From Anoplopoma fimbria (Eukaryota; Chordata; Actinopteri; Perciformes; Anoplopomatidae), in NCBI RefSeq assembly GCF_027596085.1, contig NC_072449.1, forward strand, positions 21,574,334-21,638,333: 64,000 nt of DNA, read 5' to 3'. The notes below the pieces were generated by a model that made no database searches, was not told the DNA's origin, and saw only the letters and a list, made by a program, of their open reading frames with translations. Made by a program: the position numbers and the translations under genes. Below are positions 35,350 through 47,200 of the stretch, one piece after another; the first letter of the stretch is position 1, and every line of letters begins with the position of its first letter.

Positions 35350-38015
35350 TCAAAAGGGGAGAGTCCTGTGGAGGCAGACGGGAGGGAGTTAATGGAGTAC
35401 TCAACACAGGGTAGATGGAGGCTCCAGGAGGTTGGTCTCTCAGACGCCATGCACCGCAAAGTTGTCTCGAGCTGTTGGTTTGCCCTCTCCGTCTGGCCAT
35501 TGCTCTGAGGGTGGAAGCCTGAGGACAAACTGACAGAAGCACCAATGAGAGCACAGAAGGCCTTCCAGAAATGGGATGTAAACTGGGGGCCACGGTCAGA
35601 GACGACATCCACAGGCAAGCCATGGTATTTGAAAACATGTGCTATTACCAGGATGGCAGTCTCCTTGGCCGAGGGGAGTTTAGGCAATGGGATGAGGTGC
35701 ACGGATTTAGAAAATCGATCAACAATCGTGAGAATGGTTGTGTTACCGTCTGATGGAGGGAGGCCAGTAACAAAATCCAGTGCAATGTGGGACCAGGGCC
35801 TCTTGGGTATGGACAGGGGCTGCAGGAGACCAGAGGGAGGTTGTGTGGAGGTCTTACTCCGAGCACAGACAGAGCAGGCAGAGACAAAGGCACGGACAGG
35901 CCCTATGGTTGGCCACCAAAACCTCCTGCAAATGAAGGCTTTGGTGCACCTTGCTCCAGGATGGCAGGAAAGCCGGGAGGAATGACCCCACTGCAGGACC
36001 TGGGAACGGAGGGACATAGGGACAAACAGGCGGTTAACAGGGCAGTGACTGGGGGCTTGATTGTCCTGTTGGGCGGCGTGCACCAAGGTCTCGATCTCCC
36101 ACTGAACTGCCCCAACAAAACGGTGGTCTGGGAGGATGTTCACGGGTTCGTCAGGGCTATCAGGAGTTGGGAAAATGCGGGAGAGGGCATCTGCTTTGCC
36201 GTTCTTTGATCCGGGGCGAAAGGACAGGGTGAAATTAAATCGGGAAAAGTAGAGAGACCAGCGGGCTTGACGGGAACTCAGACGTTTGGCAGTACGAATG
36301 TACTCAAGGTTTTTGTGGTCAGTCCATACCAGGAACGGCACTTTTGACCCCTCAAGCCAGTGCCGCCACTCCTCCAGAGCTAACTTGACAGCCAGCAATT
36401 CTCTATTGCCCACATCATAGTTGCGCTCTGGTGGGGAGAGGCGATGAGAGTAAAAGGCGCAAGGGTGGACCTTCTCATCCTTGACAGAACGCTGAGAAAG
36501 GATGGCGCCAACGCCTACATCCGAGGCATCCACTTCCACGATGAACTGGCGGTCTGGGTCAGGCTGTATCAGGATCGGGGCAGAGGTAAATCGCCTCTTC
36601 AGCTCTTGGAAGGCCTTCTCCGCAGCAGGTGACCAGGTGAATTGAACCAACGTCGAGGTAAGGGCAGTGAGAGGGGCAGCCAGGGCACTGTAGTTTCTAA
36701 TAAAACGGCGATAGAAATTAGCGAACCCCAGGAAGCGTTGCAGCTCCCGGCGGGTCGTCGGCTGGACCCATTCCACAACTGTCCTGACTTTCTGTTGGTC
36801 CATCTCTATGGTTCCGGCAGAGACAACATACCCCAGGAAGGAAACTGTGGTGCGGTGAAACTCGCACTTCTCTGCCTTGACATAGAGCTGATTCTCAAGG
36901 AGGCATTGGAGGACCTGGCGGACATGGTGGACATGGTCAGAAAGGGAGCGAGAAAAAATTAGAATGTCATTTAAATAAACAAACACAAATTCATTAATCA
37001 TATCTCTCAAGACATCATTAATCAGAGCTTGAAAGACAGCTGGAGCATTGGTCAAACCGAAAGGAACCACCAGGTACTCATAGTGGCCAGTAGGAGTATT
37101 AAACGCCGTCTTCCATTCATCGCCCTCTCTGATCCGAACGAGGTGGTAAGCGTTTCGGAGGTCCAGTTTGGAGAAGATGGAGGATCCATGGAGAAGCTCG
37201 AACGCGGAGGACATGAGGGGAAGAGGGTATCTATCCTTGACCGTGATGTCATTGAGACCCCGATAATCAATGCAAGGGCGAAGAGAGCCGTCTTTCTTGC
37301 TCACAAAAAAGAATCCTGCCCCTGCAGGAGAGGACGAGGGACGAATTATGCCAGCAGCCAACGAATCTCGAATATACTTCTCCATGGCCTCCGTCTCGGG
37401 TCGGGCAAGGGAGTAGAGTCGGCCCCTAGGTGGCGTCGTGCCAGGTAGGAGGTCAATGCCACAGTCATACGGGCGATGAGGTGGCAAAGCAGTGGCTCGG
37501 GACTTACTAAAAACGGTCTTCAGGTCCATATAGACAGGAGGGACAGCAGACAGGTCAGGGAATTCTCCTGGGGGGTCCCCTACTGGGGCAATTGGAATGT
37601 AGGCTCGGCGGAGGCAGAGAGATAGGCAGGATGGGCTCCAGCCCAGAATCTTGTTGTTAACCCAGTCAAGGTGAGGATTATGTTTCCTCAGCCAGGGACG
37701 ACCGAGGACTACAGGAGCATGAGGAGACTCAATGATGTGGAGCTGGATCGATTCATGATGATTGCCAGAAACAAGCAGGGACACAGGAGCAGAAACATGG
37801 GTAACATCAGCCAGCTTCTTACCATTGAGGGCGTTGGCCACAAGGGGAGAGTGTAAAGGAAGGAGAGGCAGTTTCCATTGAGCAGCCAGGGAAGCGTCAA
37901 TAAAGTTCTCATCAGCCCCAGAGTCAATGAGGACAGTGGGCTGTTGTTGCTGGCCTCGCCACTCTAAAGAGGCTGGGAGAAGGACCGAGGAGGACTTGAA
38001 AGAGGCAGCGCTCAC
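35274..38015 (-). CDS. Gypsy pol: protease, reverse transcriptase, RNase H, integrase
   Basis: 913 codons. Protease motif DSGAD at residues 31-35. The reverse transcriptase spans about 180-450, with [14 protein letters not shown] and the active-site box reading YLND (residues 347-350) instead of YLDD. RNase H contains [16 protein letters not shown]. Integrase has a zinc-binding part ([18 protein letters not shown]) and the core [15 protein letters not shown] and [10 protein letters not shown]. The frame ends early in the integrase tail; a second frame (34681-35349) continues it. The loss of a catalytic Asp should abolish polymerisation. Confidence 0.92.
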   Translation of the reverse strand: MSAASFKSSSVLLPASLEWRGQQQQPTVLIDSGADENFIDASLAAQWKLPLLPLHSPLVANALNGKKLADVTHVSAPVSLLVSGNHHESIQLHIIESPHAPVVLGRPWLRKHNPHLDWVNNKILGWSPSCLSLCLRRAYIPIAPVGDPPGEFPDLSAVPPVYMDLKTVFSKSRATALPPHRPYDCGIDLLPGTTPPRGRLYSLARPETEAMEKYIRDSLAAGIIRPSSSPAGAGFFFVSKKDGSLRPCIDYRGLNDITVKDRYPLPLMSSAFELLHGSSIFSKLDLRNAYHLVRIREGDEWKTAFNTPTGHYEYLVVPFGLTNAPAVFQALINDVLRDMINEFVFVYLNDILIFSRSLSDHVHHVRQVLQCLLENQLYVKAEKCEFHRTTVSFLGYVVSAGTIEMDQQKVRTVVEWVQPTTRRELQRFLGFANFYRRFIRNYSALAAPLTALTSTLVQFTWSPAAEKAFQELKRRFTSAPILIQPDPDRQFIVEVDASDVGVGAILSQRSVKDEKVHPCAFYSHRLSPPERNYDVGNRELLAVKLALEEWRHWLEGSKVPFLVWTDHKNLEYIRTAKRLSSRQARWSLYFSRFNFTLSFRPGSKNGKADALSRIFPTPDSPDEPVNILPDHRFVGAVQWEIETLVHAAQQDNQAPSHCPVNRLFVPMSLRSQVLQWGHSSRLSCHPGARCTKAFICRRFWWPTIGPVRAFVSACSVCARSKTSTQPPSGLLQPLSIPKRPWSHIALDFVTGLPPSDGNTTILTIVDRFSKSVHLIPLPKLPSAKETAILVIAHVFKYHGLPVDVVSDRGPQFTSHFWKAFCALIGASVSLSSGFHPQSNGQTERANQQLETTLRCMASERPTSWSLHLPCVEYSINSLPSASTGLSPFECCLSYQPPFFLPRRWRSACHLPRP

Positions 38016-38029
38016 CAGTACTCCTCGTC

Positions 38030-39013
38030 CTACTGATGAGCTTTGTCTTTTACTGGGCAGGAGGAAACGTAGTGACCAGTCTCCCCACAGTACAAACAGC
38101 AGTTGGAGCTGCGTCTTCGCTGTTTCTCAGCAGCAGAGATGTGGTAGCGGTTAATCTGCATAGGCTCAGGATCCGGGGTTGGACGTGCAGTGGAAGGCAG
38201 AGCCCGTAGAGTAGGCAAGGCAGGTTGAGGAGTTGTCCCCTCACTGGGTGCTCTAACCGGGCCACTGGAAACTCTCCACCTGCGGCGCAGCTGCAGCTGG
38301 GAGTCCACACGGATAGCCAGGTCCACAAGGGCATCAAAGTTGATGGGAGACTCTCGGGCAATTAACTCATCCTTTAGATTTTCAGAGAGGCCATTGAAAA
38401 ACACATCAAAAAGGGCCTCAGTATTCCATCCACTAGAGGCAGCAAGAGTCCGAAACTCTATGGCATAGTCAGACACAGAGCGATTACCTTGCCGAATATG
38501 CAGCATCTCCCGTGCTGCCTCTCTGCCATGTTTGGAACGGTCAAAAACTTTCCTCATCTCCTCTGAGAATGTGGTGAAAGAGTTACAGAACGTCGCTCTG
38601 GCATCCCAGACTGCTGTGCCCCACTCTCTCGCCCGCCCGGACAGCTGGGTGATGATGTAAGCCACCCTTGCTTGCTCTGTAGGGAAAGCAGATGGTTGTA
38701 ACTGAAAGATCAGGTCACATTGAGACAAGAACGAACGACAGGTTCCGGGTTCCCCTGAATAGTGTTCTGGGGGGGGCAGATGGGGCTCTGAGACAGGCAG
38801 AGTGGGCCGTGGTGGAACAGGCTGCTGAGGAGGTGGTGGCGGTGGGGTTTGAGACAGCTGAAGTTGTTGTACCTGGGCTGCGAGGTCTGTGAAACCAGCT
38901 GACATGGCCCCTACCATTCTTCCAATCCCCTCTAGTAGCTCTTGTTGTCTCCCCAGCACGACTCCATGTTGCTCGAGTACTGTCTTGAACTGAGCTGGTT
39001 CCGCTGGGCCCAT
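38030..39013 (-). CDS. Gypsy gag with CCHC zinc knuckle
   Basis: 327 codons. The start codon is 16 bases downstream of the 5' LTR end. The central part has [13 protein letters not shown] and [13 protein letters not shown], typical of Ty3 capsid. A proline/glutamine-rich stretch lies near residues 55-75. Near the C-terminus C306-X2-C309-X4-H314-X4-C319 forms a zinc knuckle. Expected to package element RNA. It is followed by pol in another frame. Confidence 0.9.
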   Translation of the reverse strand: MGPAEPAQFKTVLEQHGVVLGRQQELLEGIGRMVGAMSAGFTDLAAQVQQLQLSQTPPPPPPQQPVPPRPTLPVSEPHLPPPEHYSGEPGTCRSFLSQCDLIFQLQPSAFPTEQARVAYIITQLSGRAREWGTAVWDARATFCNSFTTFSEEMRKVFDRSKHGREAAREMLHIRQGNRSVSDYAIEFRTLAASSGWNTEALFDVFFNGLSENLKDELIARESPINFDALVDLAIRVDSQLQLRRRWRVSSGPVRAPSEGTTPQPALPTLRALPSTARPTPDPEPMQINRYHISAAEKQRRRSSNCCLYCGETGHYVSSCPVKDKAHQ

Positions 39014-39029
39014 GTTGGCCAGGTCGTAC

Positions 39030-39529
39030 TGTTAAGGATTCAGTAGAAAAGGACCCACTAGCAGACACACAGCTCTTGGTTCAGAGTATATTTAATTTAG
39101 TTCTCAAGCAACAATCCTAAGGGCAAAAACAGTCTCGTAGTCAATAGGCAGGCAGAGGTCAAAAATCCAAAAAGTCAGAACAGAGTCCAAGGCAAAGGTA
39201 TCCAAAATCCAAAATCCAAACAGGGCAGGTCAAAATCAGGCAAAGGTCAAAAATCACAGGCAGACAGAATATAACAAGATTAACGGAACGCTGGAAAAGC
39301 TCAAGTATTAACTGGCACGATCTGGCAGAGACTCCAAGGCACACCGGACTTAAATACCCACAAACCAATCACCACAAACAGAAATCAGGTGTGCACACAA
39401 AATGGTGGGAAAACAAACAAAGACAGGGTGGAGTCAGGGCCACATGACTTATCAAAACAAAAACAGAAAACACATGACAACACCACATGATCAAAGTGTA
39501 AACAAAAAGCACATGTTGCTGGAAAAACA
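39030..39529 (-). repeat. 5' LTR of the Gypsy element (truncated outer end)
   Basis: Matches 34183-34682 closely, but lacks the outermost bases. It stops at GGAAAAACA, where Rex3 sequence starts. On the minus strand the inner end TAACA is followed by GTACGACCTGGCC. Confidence 0.85.
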
Positions 39530-39601
39530 TCCTGGTAGGGTCTCCCAAGGCAAAGTGGTCTCGGGGGAGGGGTCAGACTAAGAGAGATTCACAAAACCCC
39601 A

Positions 39602-40282
39602 ATGAATCGGACGATGCAAAGTTGTGGCACCTCGCCCGGAATAGGGAAAACGGGGCACCCTCCTGGAGCCAGACCCGGGAGGGGAGCTCGCCGGCGAGCG
39701 TCTGGTGGCTGGGCCTTGGCACATGGGGCAGCCCGAAAAAGCTACATCGTGCCGCCACCCTGTGGGCCCACCACCCGCAGGGATAGGCATTGGGGTCGGG
39801 TGCAATGTGAGCTGGACGGCAGGCTGGGGCGGGAACCTGGGCGTGCTGACCCCTGGCATCACAGACTAGCTCTAGGGACGTGGAATGTCACCTCTCTGGC
39901 GGGGAAGGAACCGGAGCTGGTGCGGGAGGTGGAACGCTACCAGCTAGATAGAGTTGGGCTCACCTCCACGCATAGCACCGGTTCTGGAACCAAACTCCTG
40001 GAGAGGGGCTGTACTTTTTCCTTTTCCGGAGTTGCCCAGGGTGAGAGGCGCCGGGCGGGTGTGGGGATACTCACGAGCCCCTGGCTGAGCGCCGCTGTTC
40101 TGGAGTTCTTCCCGGAGAACGAGAGGGTCGCCTCTCTGCGACTGGGAATCGCAGGGGGAAAGTCTCTGACTGTCATTTGTGCCTATGCACCAAACGGCAG
40201 TTCGGAGTATGCGGCCTTCTTGGAGTCCTTGGGTGGTGTTCTGGAAAGGGCGCCGACTGGGGACTCCATAGTTCTTCTGTGA
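39602..40282 (+). pseudogene. Rex3 endonuclease segment
   Basis: A 226-codon frame ending in a TGA exactly where the next residues would be DFNAHVGN, a conserved endonuclease motif that can be read directly after the stop. Copy is disabled. It would have nicked target DNA to prime reverse transcription. Confidence 0.82.
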
Positions 40283-40424
40283 GACTTCAACGCTCACGTG
40301 GGCAACGACAGAGAAACCTGGAGGGGTGTGATTGGGAGGAACGGCCTGCCCGATCTGAACCCGAGTGGTGCTTTGTTGTTGGACTTCTGTGCTAGTCATG
40401 GACTGTCCATAACAAACACCATTT

Positions 40425-40991
40425 TTGAGCATAGGGAGGTGTACTTGGTACCAGAACACCCTATGCCAAAGGTCTATGATTTACTTTGTAGTTGTGTCAT
40501 CAGACCTGCGGCCGTATGTCTTGGACACTCGGGTGAAGAGAGGAGCAGAGCTGTCAACTGATCACCACCTGGTGGTGAGTTGGATCAGGTGGCGGGGGAG
40601 GCTGCCGGACAGACCCGGTAAACCCAAACATGTAGTGAGGGTGAACTGGGAACGTCTGGCTGAGGATCCTGTCCGCAAGGTCTTCAACTCCCACCTCTGG
40701 AATAATTTCTTGTGCATCCCGGGGGAGGCTGGGGATATGGAATCTGAGTGGGCCATGTTCAAATCCTCCATTGTGGAAGCTGCTGCTAGGAGTTGTGGTC
40801 GGAAGGCGATCGGTGCCTGTCGTGGCGGCAATCCGAGAACCCGCTGGTGGACACCAGCGGTGAAGGAGGCCGTCAAGCTGAAGAAGGAGGCCTTTCAGGC
40901 TTGGTTGGCCCAGGGGTCTCCTGAATCAGCAAGCAGGTACCGGCTGCAGGTACCGGCTGCAGGTACCGGCTGCAGCTGCGGCGGTTGCTGA
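40425..40991 (+). pseudogene. Rex3 endonuclease end and linker
   Basis: Shifted frame continuing the element: [20 protein letters not shown] holds the endonuclease His motif, followed by NPRTRWWTPAVKEAVKLKKE. Near its end a 13-bp unit (GTACCGGCTGCAG) is repeated three times at about 40936-40974, which upsets the frame. Confidence 0.8.
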
Positions 40992-41004
40992 GGCAAAAAC
41001 CCGG

Positions 41005-41883
41005 GTGTGGGAGGAGTTCGGCGAGGCCATGGAGAAGGACTTTCGAATGGCCTCAAGGAAGTTCTGGCAAACTGTGAGACGACTCAGAAAGGGGAAACAG
41101 GGCTTTTCTCAGGCTGTGCTCAGCAGGGGGGGAGAACTGCAGACCCGGACTGGGGATATTGTCAAGCGGTGGAAAGAACACTTTGAGGAACTCCTGAACC
41201 CGACCAACATGTCCTCTGTGGAAGAGGCAGAGTCTGAAGTCTCAGGGGAAGACTCGTCCATGTGCCTGGCGGAGGTCGTTGAGGTAGTTAAAAAGCTCTT
41301 CAGCGGCAAAGCGCCAGGAGTGGATGAGATTCGACCGGAGATGCTACAGGCTCTGGACATTGTTGGGCTGTCTTGGTTGACACGTCTCTTCAATGTCGCG
41401 TGGAAGTCAGGTACAGTGCCTGTGGAGTGGCAGACCGGGGTGGTGGTTCCCATTTTCAAAAAGGGGGACCGGAGAGTGTGCTCCAATTATAGGGGTATCA
41501 CACTGCTCAGCCTCCCCGGGAAAGTTTACTCCAGGGTGCTGGAAAGGAGGCTCCGTCCGATTGTCGAACCTCGGATTCAGGAGGAGCAATGCGGATTCCG
41601 TCCTGGATGTGGAACAGCGGACCAACTCTTTACCCTTGCAGGTCTGTTGGAGGGTGCATGGGAGTTTGCTCATCCAGTCTACATGTGTTTTGTGGACTTG
41701 GAGAAGGCCTTCGACCGTGTCCCTCGGGGAGTCCTGTTGGGGGTACTGCGTTACTACGAGCCATTCGGTCCTTGTATGACCAAAGTGAGAGCTGTGTCCG
41801 GATACTCGGCACAAAGTCGAGCTTGTTCCCAGTGCGTGTTGGCCTCCGCCAGGGCTGCCCATTGTCACCAATCCTGTTTGTGA
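41005..41883 (+). pseudogene. Rex3 reverse transcriptase, first part
   Basis: Reads LFSGKAPGVDEIRPEMLQAL, WQTGVVVPIFKKGDRRVCSN, then CGFRPGCGTADQLF and FVDLEKAFDRVPRGV, the finger and palm motifs of RTE-type reverse transcriptase. It shifts out of frame around 41770. Confidence 0.87.
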
Positions 41884-42752
41884 TTTTCATGGACAGGATT
41901 TCAAGGCGCAGCCGGGGGGAGGAGAGTTTCCGGTTTGGGGACCTCAGAATCGCATCCCTGCTTTTTGCAGATGATGTGGTTCTGTTGGCTTCTTCAGAAT
42001 GTGACCTTCAGCACGCACTGGGGCGGTTCACAGCCGAGTGTGAAGTGGTCGGGATGAGAGTCAGTACCTCCAAGTCTGAGGCCATGGTTCTCTTCCGGAA
42101 AATGGTGGATTGCACCCTCTGGGTTGGGAGTGAGTCACTGCCCCAAGCGAAGGAGTTCAAGTATCTCGGGATCTTATTCACGAGTGAGGGTAAAATGGAG
42201 CGGGAGATGGACAGGCGGTTCGGTGAAGCATCAGCAGTGATGCAGGCGTTGTACTGGACCGTTTTGGTGAATAAGGAGCTGAGCCGAAAGGCAAAGCTCT
42301 CGATTTACCAGTCCATCTACGTTCCAACCCTCACCTATGGTCATGAGCTTTGGGTAGTGACCGAAAGAATGAGATCGCGAATACAAGAGGCCGAAATGAG
42401 CTTCCTTCGTAGGGTGGCTGGGCTCAGCCTTAGAGATAGGGTGAGGAGCTCAGACATCCGGAGGGAGCTTGGAGTAGAGCCGCTGCTCCTTCGTGTCGAA
42501 AGGGGCCATCTGAGGTGGCTCGGGCATTTGATCAGGATGCCTCCTGGACGCCTCCCTTTAGAGGTTTTCCAGGCACGTCCAACTGGTAAGAGGCCCCGGG
42601 GTAGACGCAGAACACGCTGGAGAGATTATATATCTCGTCTGGCCTGGGAACGCCTCAGGGTTTCCCAGGAGGAGCTGGAAAGTGTTGCTGGGGAGAAAGA
42701 CGTCTGGAGGACCCTCCTTAGCTTGCTGCCCCCGCGACCCGGCCCCGGATAA
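41710..42752 (+). pseudogene. Rex3 reverse transcriptase, second part
   Basis: Another frame continues the same enzyme with GLRQGCPLSPILFVIFMDRI and LLFADDVVLLASS (catalytic FADD intact), then LSIYQSIYVPTLTYGHELWV and the C-terminal RPRGRRRTRWRDYISRLAWE. Ends at LPPRPGPG, 15-20 bp before the 3' tail. Confidence 0.87.
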
Positions 42753-42770
42753 GCGGAAGGAAATGGATGG

Positions 42771-44293
42771 ATTATATTCTGACCAAAAAGAAACTGTAGG
42801 TTTAATCCTGAGCTTATTGTACCTACCCTAAATTCCTGACAAAGACATACTCTTACTCTACCCAAAATAGCAGATAAACAGAACAAACAAAAATATCATA
42901 AAGGACCACAACATTATGAATCAGGAGCAAATAAAAATAAGATTTTAATTGTCAGTCCATGTTGGTCAAAATGAAAAAAAAAAGAAACACAAATACATTT
43001 TTGTTTTTACGTCATGGGTTTGTAGTTCGAAATTTACTGACTCGTGTAGGTTAGTAAATTGCTTATTCAGCCTGTGTTTACCAGAGATAGTTTATTACGT
43101 GTAATTCTGTGGAAATGTAATTTGACGAAATCCATCTGAAAACTTTGCTGCTTTATACTCACTGTGTCTGCCCCATGACCACTCTAATTAATTAATTGAA
43201 AATTAAATAGAAGAGTAGTTAGACACCCTCTCCCCATTTAAGAGTAGGCTTCAGACTTTCTTCTTTGATTACGCTTATACAGTAGTTGGGTCTTGCTCAG
43301 GCTTCCCTTGGACTAGCCCCTTGTTGCTATAGGCCTTGAATGCTTGGGGACTCTCTCTGATACACTGAGCGGTTCTCTCCTCCTCTGCCTCTACATCTGT
43401 ATGTGTTCATGTCCAAATAATGCATGTTGCTTACTTGGCAACTGGGTCAAAGGACAGGATGCCATATGTTGCATAGATTGGAAACCCCCGTTAGACAAAT
43501 TTGTGTTTTGTGATATTAGGCTATATAAATAAGATTTAGTTGAACTGACCCTCTTTCATCAAACATATAAAATCCCCTTCTTGGATACTTGCTCTCTCTC
43601 ATTGAAAACAACCCTAGGATACAGTCAGGAATAGTTCTTTCTTTTTCTCCAGACAGTATTTGTAGGGTTTTAAAGTCTACTAGGTCGAAACATTTTAAAA
43701 GCTACATCAACTATTGTGATGACAGCCGCAGTTATTTAAGATAGTTTTACTTATTTTAATTATATGCCAAAACATACAACATTGGCCCACTGTGAAAGTA
43801 ATAAATCTATTTATTTATATTATTTACTTTCAATGATTGTATGTATAGCATTTTGAAAATAGTGCAACATGGTACACAAGATAGATAATCTTTCTAGAAT
43901 AGATTACGTATTAATGTTGTGTAGTAAAAACTGGTAGAGAGAGTTTAATTCAGTTGAGGTACGGTATTTATTCAAAACACAGAGAAAGAGAACAACCAAC
44001 AACATTAATGCAAAATAAATCAAAAACATTTGTAGAGAGAATTTACGGTTGATGATAGATGTTTTCATTTATTGATGTCTATGAACAGTATAAACAATAC
44101 TTTGTTACCAATGAAAGCCATAATTAAGTGTAGCTGCAAGAAGTTTGCTAATTTCATACAAGCAGATTAACTAGTAGCATTATTTAAATTAAAGGAACTG
44201 ATATAACGCATTCACATGAACAATTGCATTATACCGGGGCTACTGTCTCCACCATACTAAGAGAGTTATACTATAGATTTACACTATATAAAA
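42771..44293. other. non-coding interval right of Rex3
   Basis: From 42771 to about 43789 it has no match in the other units and no recognised gene. From about 43790 it matches 16210-16738 downstream of alpha-2. A short hydrophobic frame at 43344-43532 lacks supporting features. Confidence 0.5.
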
Positions 44294-47200
44294 CTACCTT
44301 GCCATCAAGTGTTTCTTTGTGTTTTTCTCAGGCCTCAAGAGAATTATGAAACATTTGGGTGCAAAAATGCAGAGCAGTAAACCATAGCTAGAAGCCAGGA
44401 TTGCAAAAATCTCCACAGCAACAACATACTTTCCAGAAGAGCTAATGTAAGCAGGGACAAAGGCCACCCAGACAGCACAGAATATCAGCATGCTGAAGGT
44501 GATCAGTTTGGCCTCGTTAAAGTTGTCAGGGAGTTTCCGAGCAAGAAAGGCCAAGAGGAGACTGGTGCAGGCCAGCAGACCAATGTAACCTAGAACCAGA
44601 GAGAAGCCGATCACAGAGGCCATGGCACACTCCAATGTGACCTTTGACCCTTGGAAACCCAGATCACGTTGAGGCACAGGGGGGCTGAGGGACAGCCATG
44701 TTGCACAGATGATGATCTGTATGAAAAGCAAACATGTCTGTGTTATCATTTTTATATCAAGTGAAGAATTGATCTCATCATTGAATCAATAAAACTATAT
44801 TCAAACCTGTATAGATGTAAAGAGGCAGACACTTCCTCTCTGTTGGCCTGGACCAAACCATTTCATCAAGGATCCAGCACCAGGCCGAGCTGAGCGGAAA
44901 GCTGCCAGAACAACTACGGTTTTGACCAGCAGGCAAGAAACACAAAGTACAAAGCTGATCCCAAAAGCTGCCTGTTGGAACCGACAAGACCAGACTGATG
45001 GACGACCAATGAACACCAGTGAGCACAGGAAGCACAGCTTCAGAGACAGGAGGAGCAGGAAGCTCAGTTCTGAATTATTTGCCCGCACCTTGAGGGGAAT
45101 TAGATTTACAGACAAAGACTTGGCCATTTAAACAATACAATACTGTTTCAAAGGGGAAAAAAATTAATTATAAAGAATTTAAAATGCATTCAATAAACTC
45201 TGTTATATTTCTCTAGGTCCTTACCACTGGTGTTTGACGGTAGTAGAGAAACATCACGAACACAGCTGTTGTCACCGCGGCACCAGACACAGCTGCTGTA
45301 GTCAGGGTGATGCCCAAAGTTTCATTAAAGGAAAGGAAGTCCAGCTGGCGAGGGATGCAGGTAGTTCCCTTAGCATTGGACCAAAACTCAGATGGACAAC
45401 GCTCACAGTGTAAAGAATCTGGGATAGGAAAACAGAGGAAGCAAGGAAAATAATACACAAATAGCTAAATTAAGGATATCTTAAGCAGTAATTTCCTCAC
45501 TAGTTTGATTGCTAATCTCCCCTTCAGCACATGGGATACAGTCAAAGCAGCAGAGCGGTTCTCCTTTCCTATTTGCCTTTCTGGTACCTGGGGGACAGCT
45601 CTCTCTGCACACTGAAACAGGCACCTAAACAACAAGTAAAACCATATTATCAATACATAATGTCTTGTGACTCACATTTTGATAGTAGCCTGAATCAATA
45701 TTGCTCTTTTTTAACCACCTGATTGGATCCTGTGCTCCACTGAATGGCTGATTCATTAAGGTGGAGGTCAGACCCGTCCACGCGACCGATCAAAACAAGT
45801 TTGAGTGACCCATCAGGGGTGTTCTGCCAGTTGACAAGGTCGTACTTTGCTGGAATGTCGGCACCTTGGAAATAAAACATTTCCCCTTGTGGTGTGGTGA
45901 CGTTCACTTTGTTCAAGTGCTGCAACAGCTGAAAGTAAAAAATGTTGAAGAGACTGTATTCTGTTTACAAAAAAATGCAGTCAATATTTAGTAATTTAAC
46001 ATTTTAAGCACTATGACCCTTGTGGATGAGATGATTCAGGGACAATAGTGTTTACCTCTATGGGTTTGATGTGTTTTGGAGAAGAGCAGGTGGAGCTGTT
46101 GTATCCAGGTGAGCTTTCTTTATCAGGGCAGGACAGGAGGCTGTGAAGGGCATTGGCTGCAGCATAAACAGCAAGGTAGACATTATATGCCACCCTCAGC
46201 TGGGAAATATCAGTGAAGTGATTCTGCACTCCCTCCAGGGACTCTGTTCCTCTGCAGAGTGGCAGAGAAGCTTTCTGAGAGGACCCCTCAGCAGGAGAGA
46301 GCGATGTCTCGTGTGATTGTGTAGCTCCAAGCCTGCATCCAAACTCCTTTTCCCAGAATTCTCGTAAGAATTCATCATCAGGACGATGCATGGGGTGCAA
46401 ACTTCTGAGATAATTTTCAAATCCGGGTATTGTTGAACTTCGAATGGCCACACCCAGAACACCACTTGCCACTTTAGAGATGTCAAGATCTTTAAGAATA
46501 TCATCACTGGTGCTCCAAGCCTCACTGGCCAGAAACTGTCTGTCAGTCACCTACAGTAAGAGGAAACTGAAATAATTTACAACAAGAAAAGTAGTTGACA
46601 TTTTGTTTTTACAAAGTGACTTTCTTTAGTGATGGAAACCTTAGTCTTTTCAACTTTTCAAGGCAGTTGCTCACATTTATCTTGGCCAGTTCCAGAAACA
46701 CTTCCTTAATCTCTGTATACCAGCAAAAGACCAGAATCACCCTGGCAGTCGAAGCTTGAATTGTGAGGGCTATACGACTGGCATCACTCACAATAGTTTC
46801 TTGAAGAACAGTCTCTATGAATTCCAAACATACCCCTTTCCCCTGGGTCTCTTCCTGAAAGGCCTGGAGATTAAACCAACAAATATTTTTTATACATATA
46901 TTGTTATTTACTAAATATGAAGGAAATCAATGAGCTGCTTTTTTAAGGCGATTTACTGTAAAATAACAGACACACACCTGTATTGCGAGGTTACCATAAT
47001 CCTTGTTTTCAATCACAGCTCCCATCCAAGTCCAGCGGAAGCGAATGGCCAGTCGTGCCATGGCTCGGGCTTGGTAAATATCACTGGGGATTGTTCTGAA
47101 GACATTAGGAAAGTTAAGCCTGTCGCTCAGACAAGGGCAGCTTGCCAGGTAGCTGATCTGGAAAAAAGATGCGGAAATATTATTTTGATACTGCTTTTAC

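Larger units (their letters stand above)
34183..39529 (-). mobile_element. Ty3/Gypsy chromovirus-type retrotransposon, nearly complete
   Basis: Transcribed leftwards. The 3' LTR is 34183-34702 and the 5' LTR 39030-39529, the latter missing its first 20-30 bases next to the Rex3 element. Between them lie gag (39013-38030), pol (38015 to about 35274) and the integrase tail with chromodomain (35349-34681). A polypurine tract precedes the 3' LTR. The LTRs differ by only a handful of substitutions and one 8-bp repeat difference, so insertion is fairly recent. A chromodomain places it with vertebrate Sushi-like chromoviruses. Confidence 0.92.
39530..42770 (+). mobile_element. Rex3 (RTE-clade) LINE, 5' truncated and mutated
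   Basis: Encodes an apurinic-type endonuclease ([19 protein letters not shown], then [10 protein letters not shown]) and a reverse transcriptase. The DNA contains TGGCAGACCGGGGTGGTGGT and CAGGGCTGCCCATTGTCACC, which match the standard Rex3 primer sites as I remember them. The 3' end is GGATAAGCGGAAGGAAATGG plus ATGGAT. Frames are interrupted by a TGA near 40280, a frameshift after 40991 and another near 41760-41890. Confidence 0.88.

Noticed and set aside
38030..38154. Plus-strand open frames opposite the Gypsy gag and pol
   Set aside because: They are antisense shadows of a GC-rich coding region with no features of their own.
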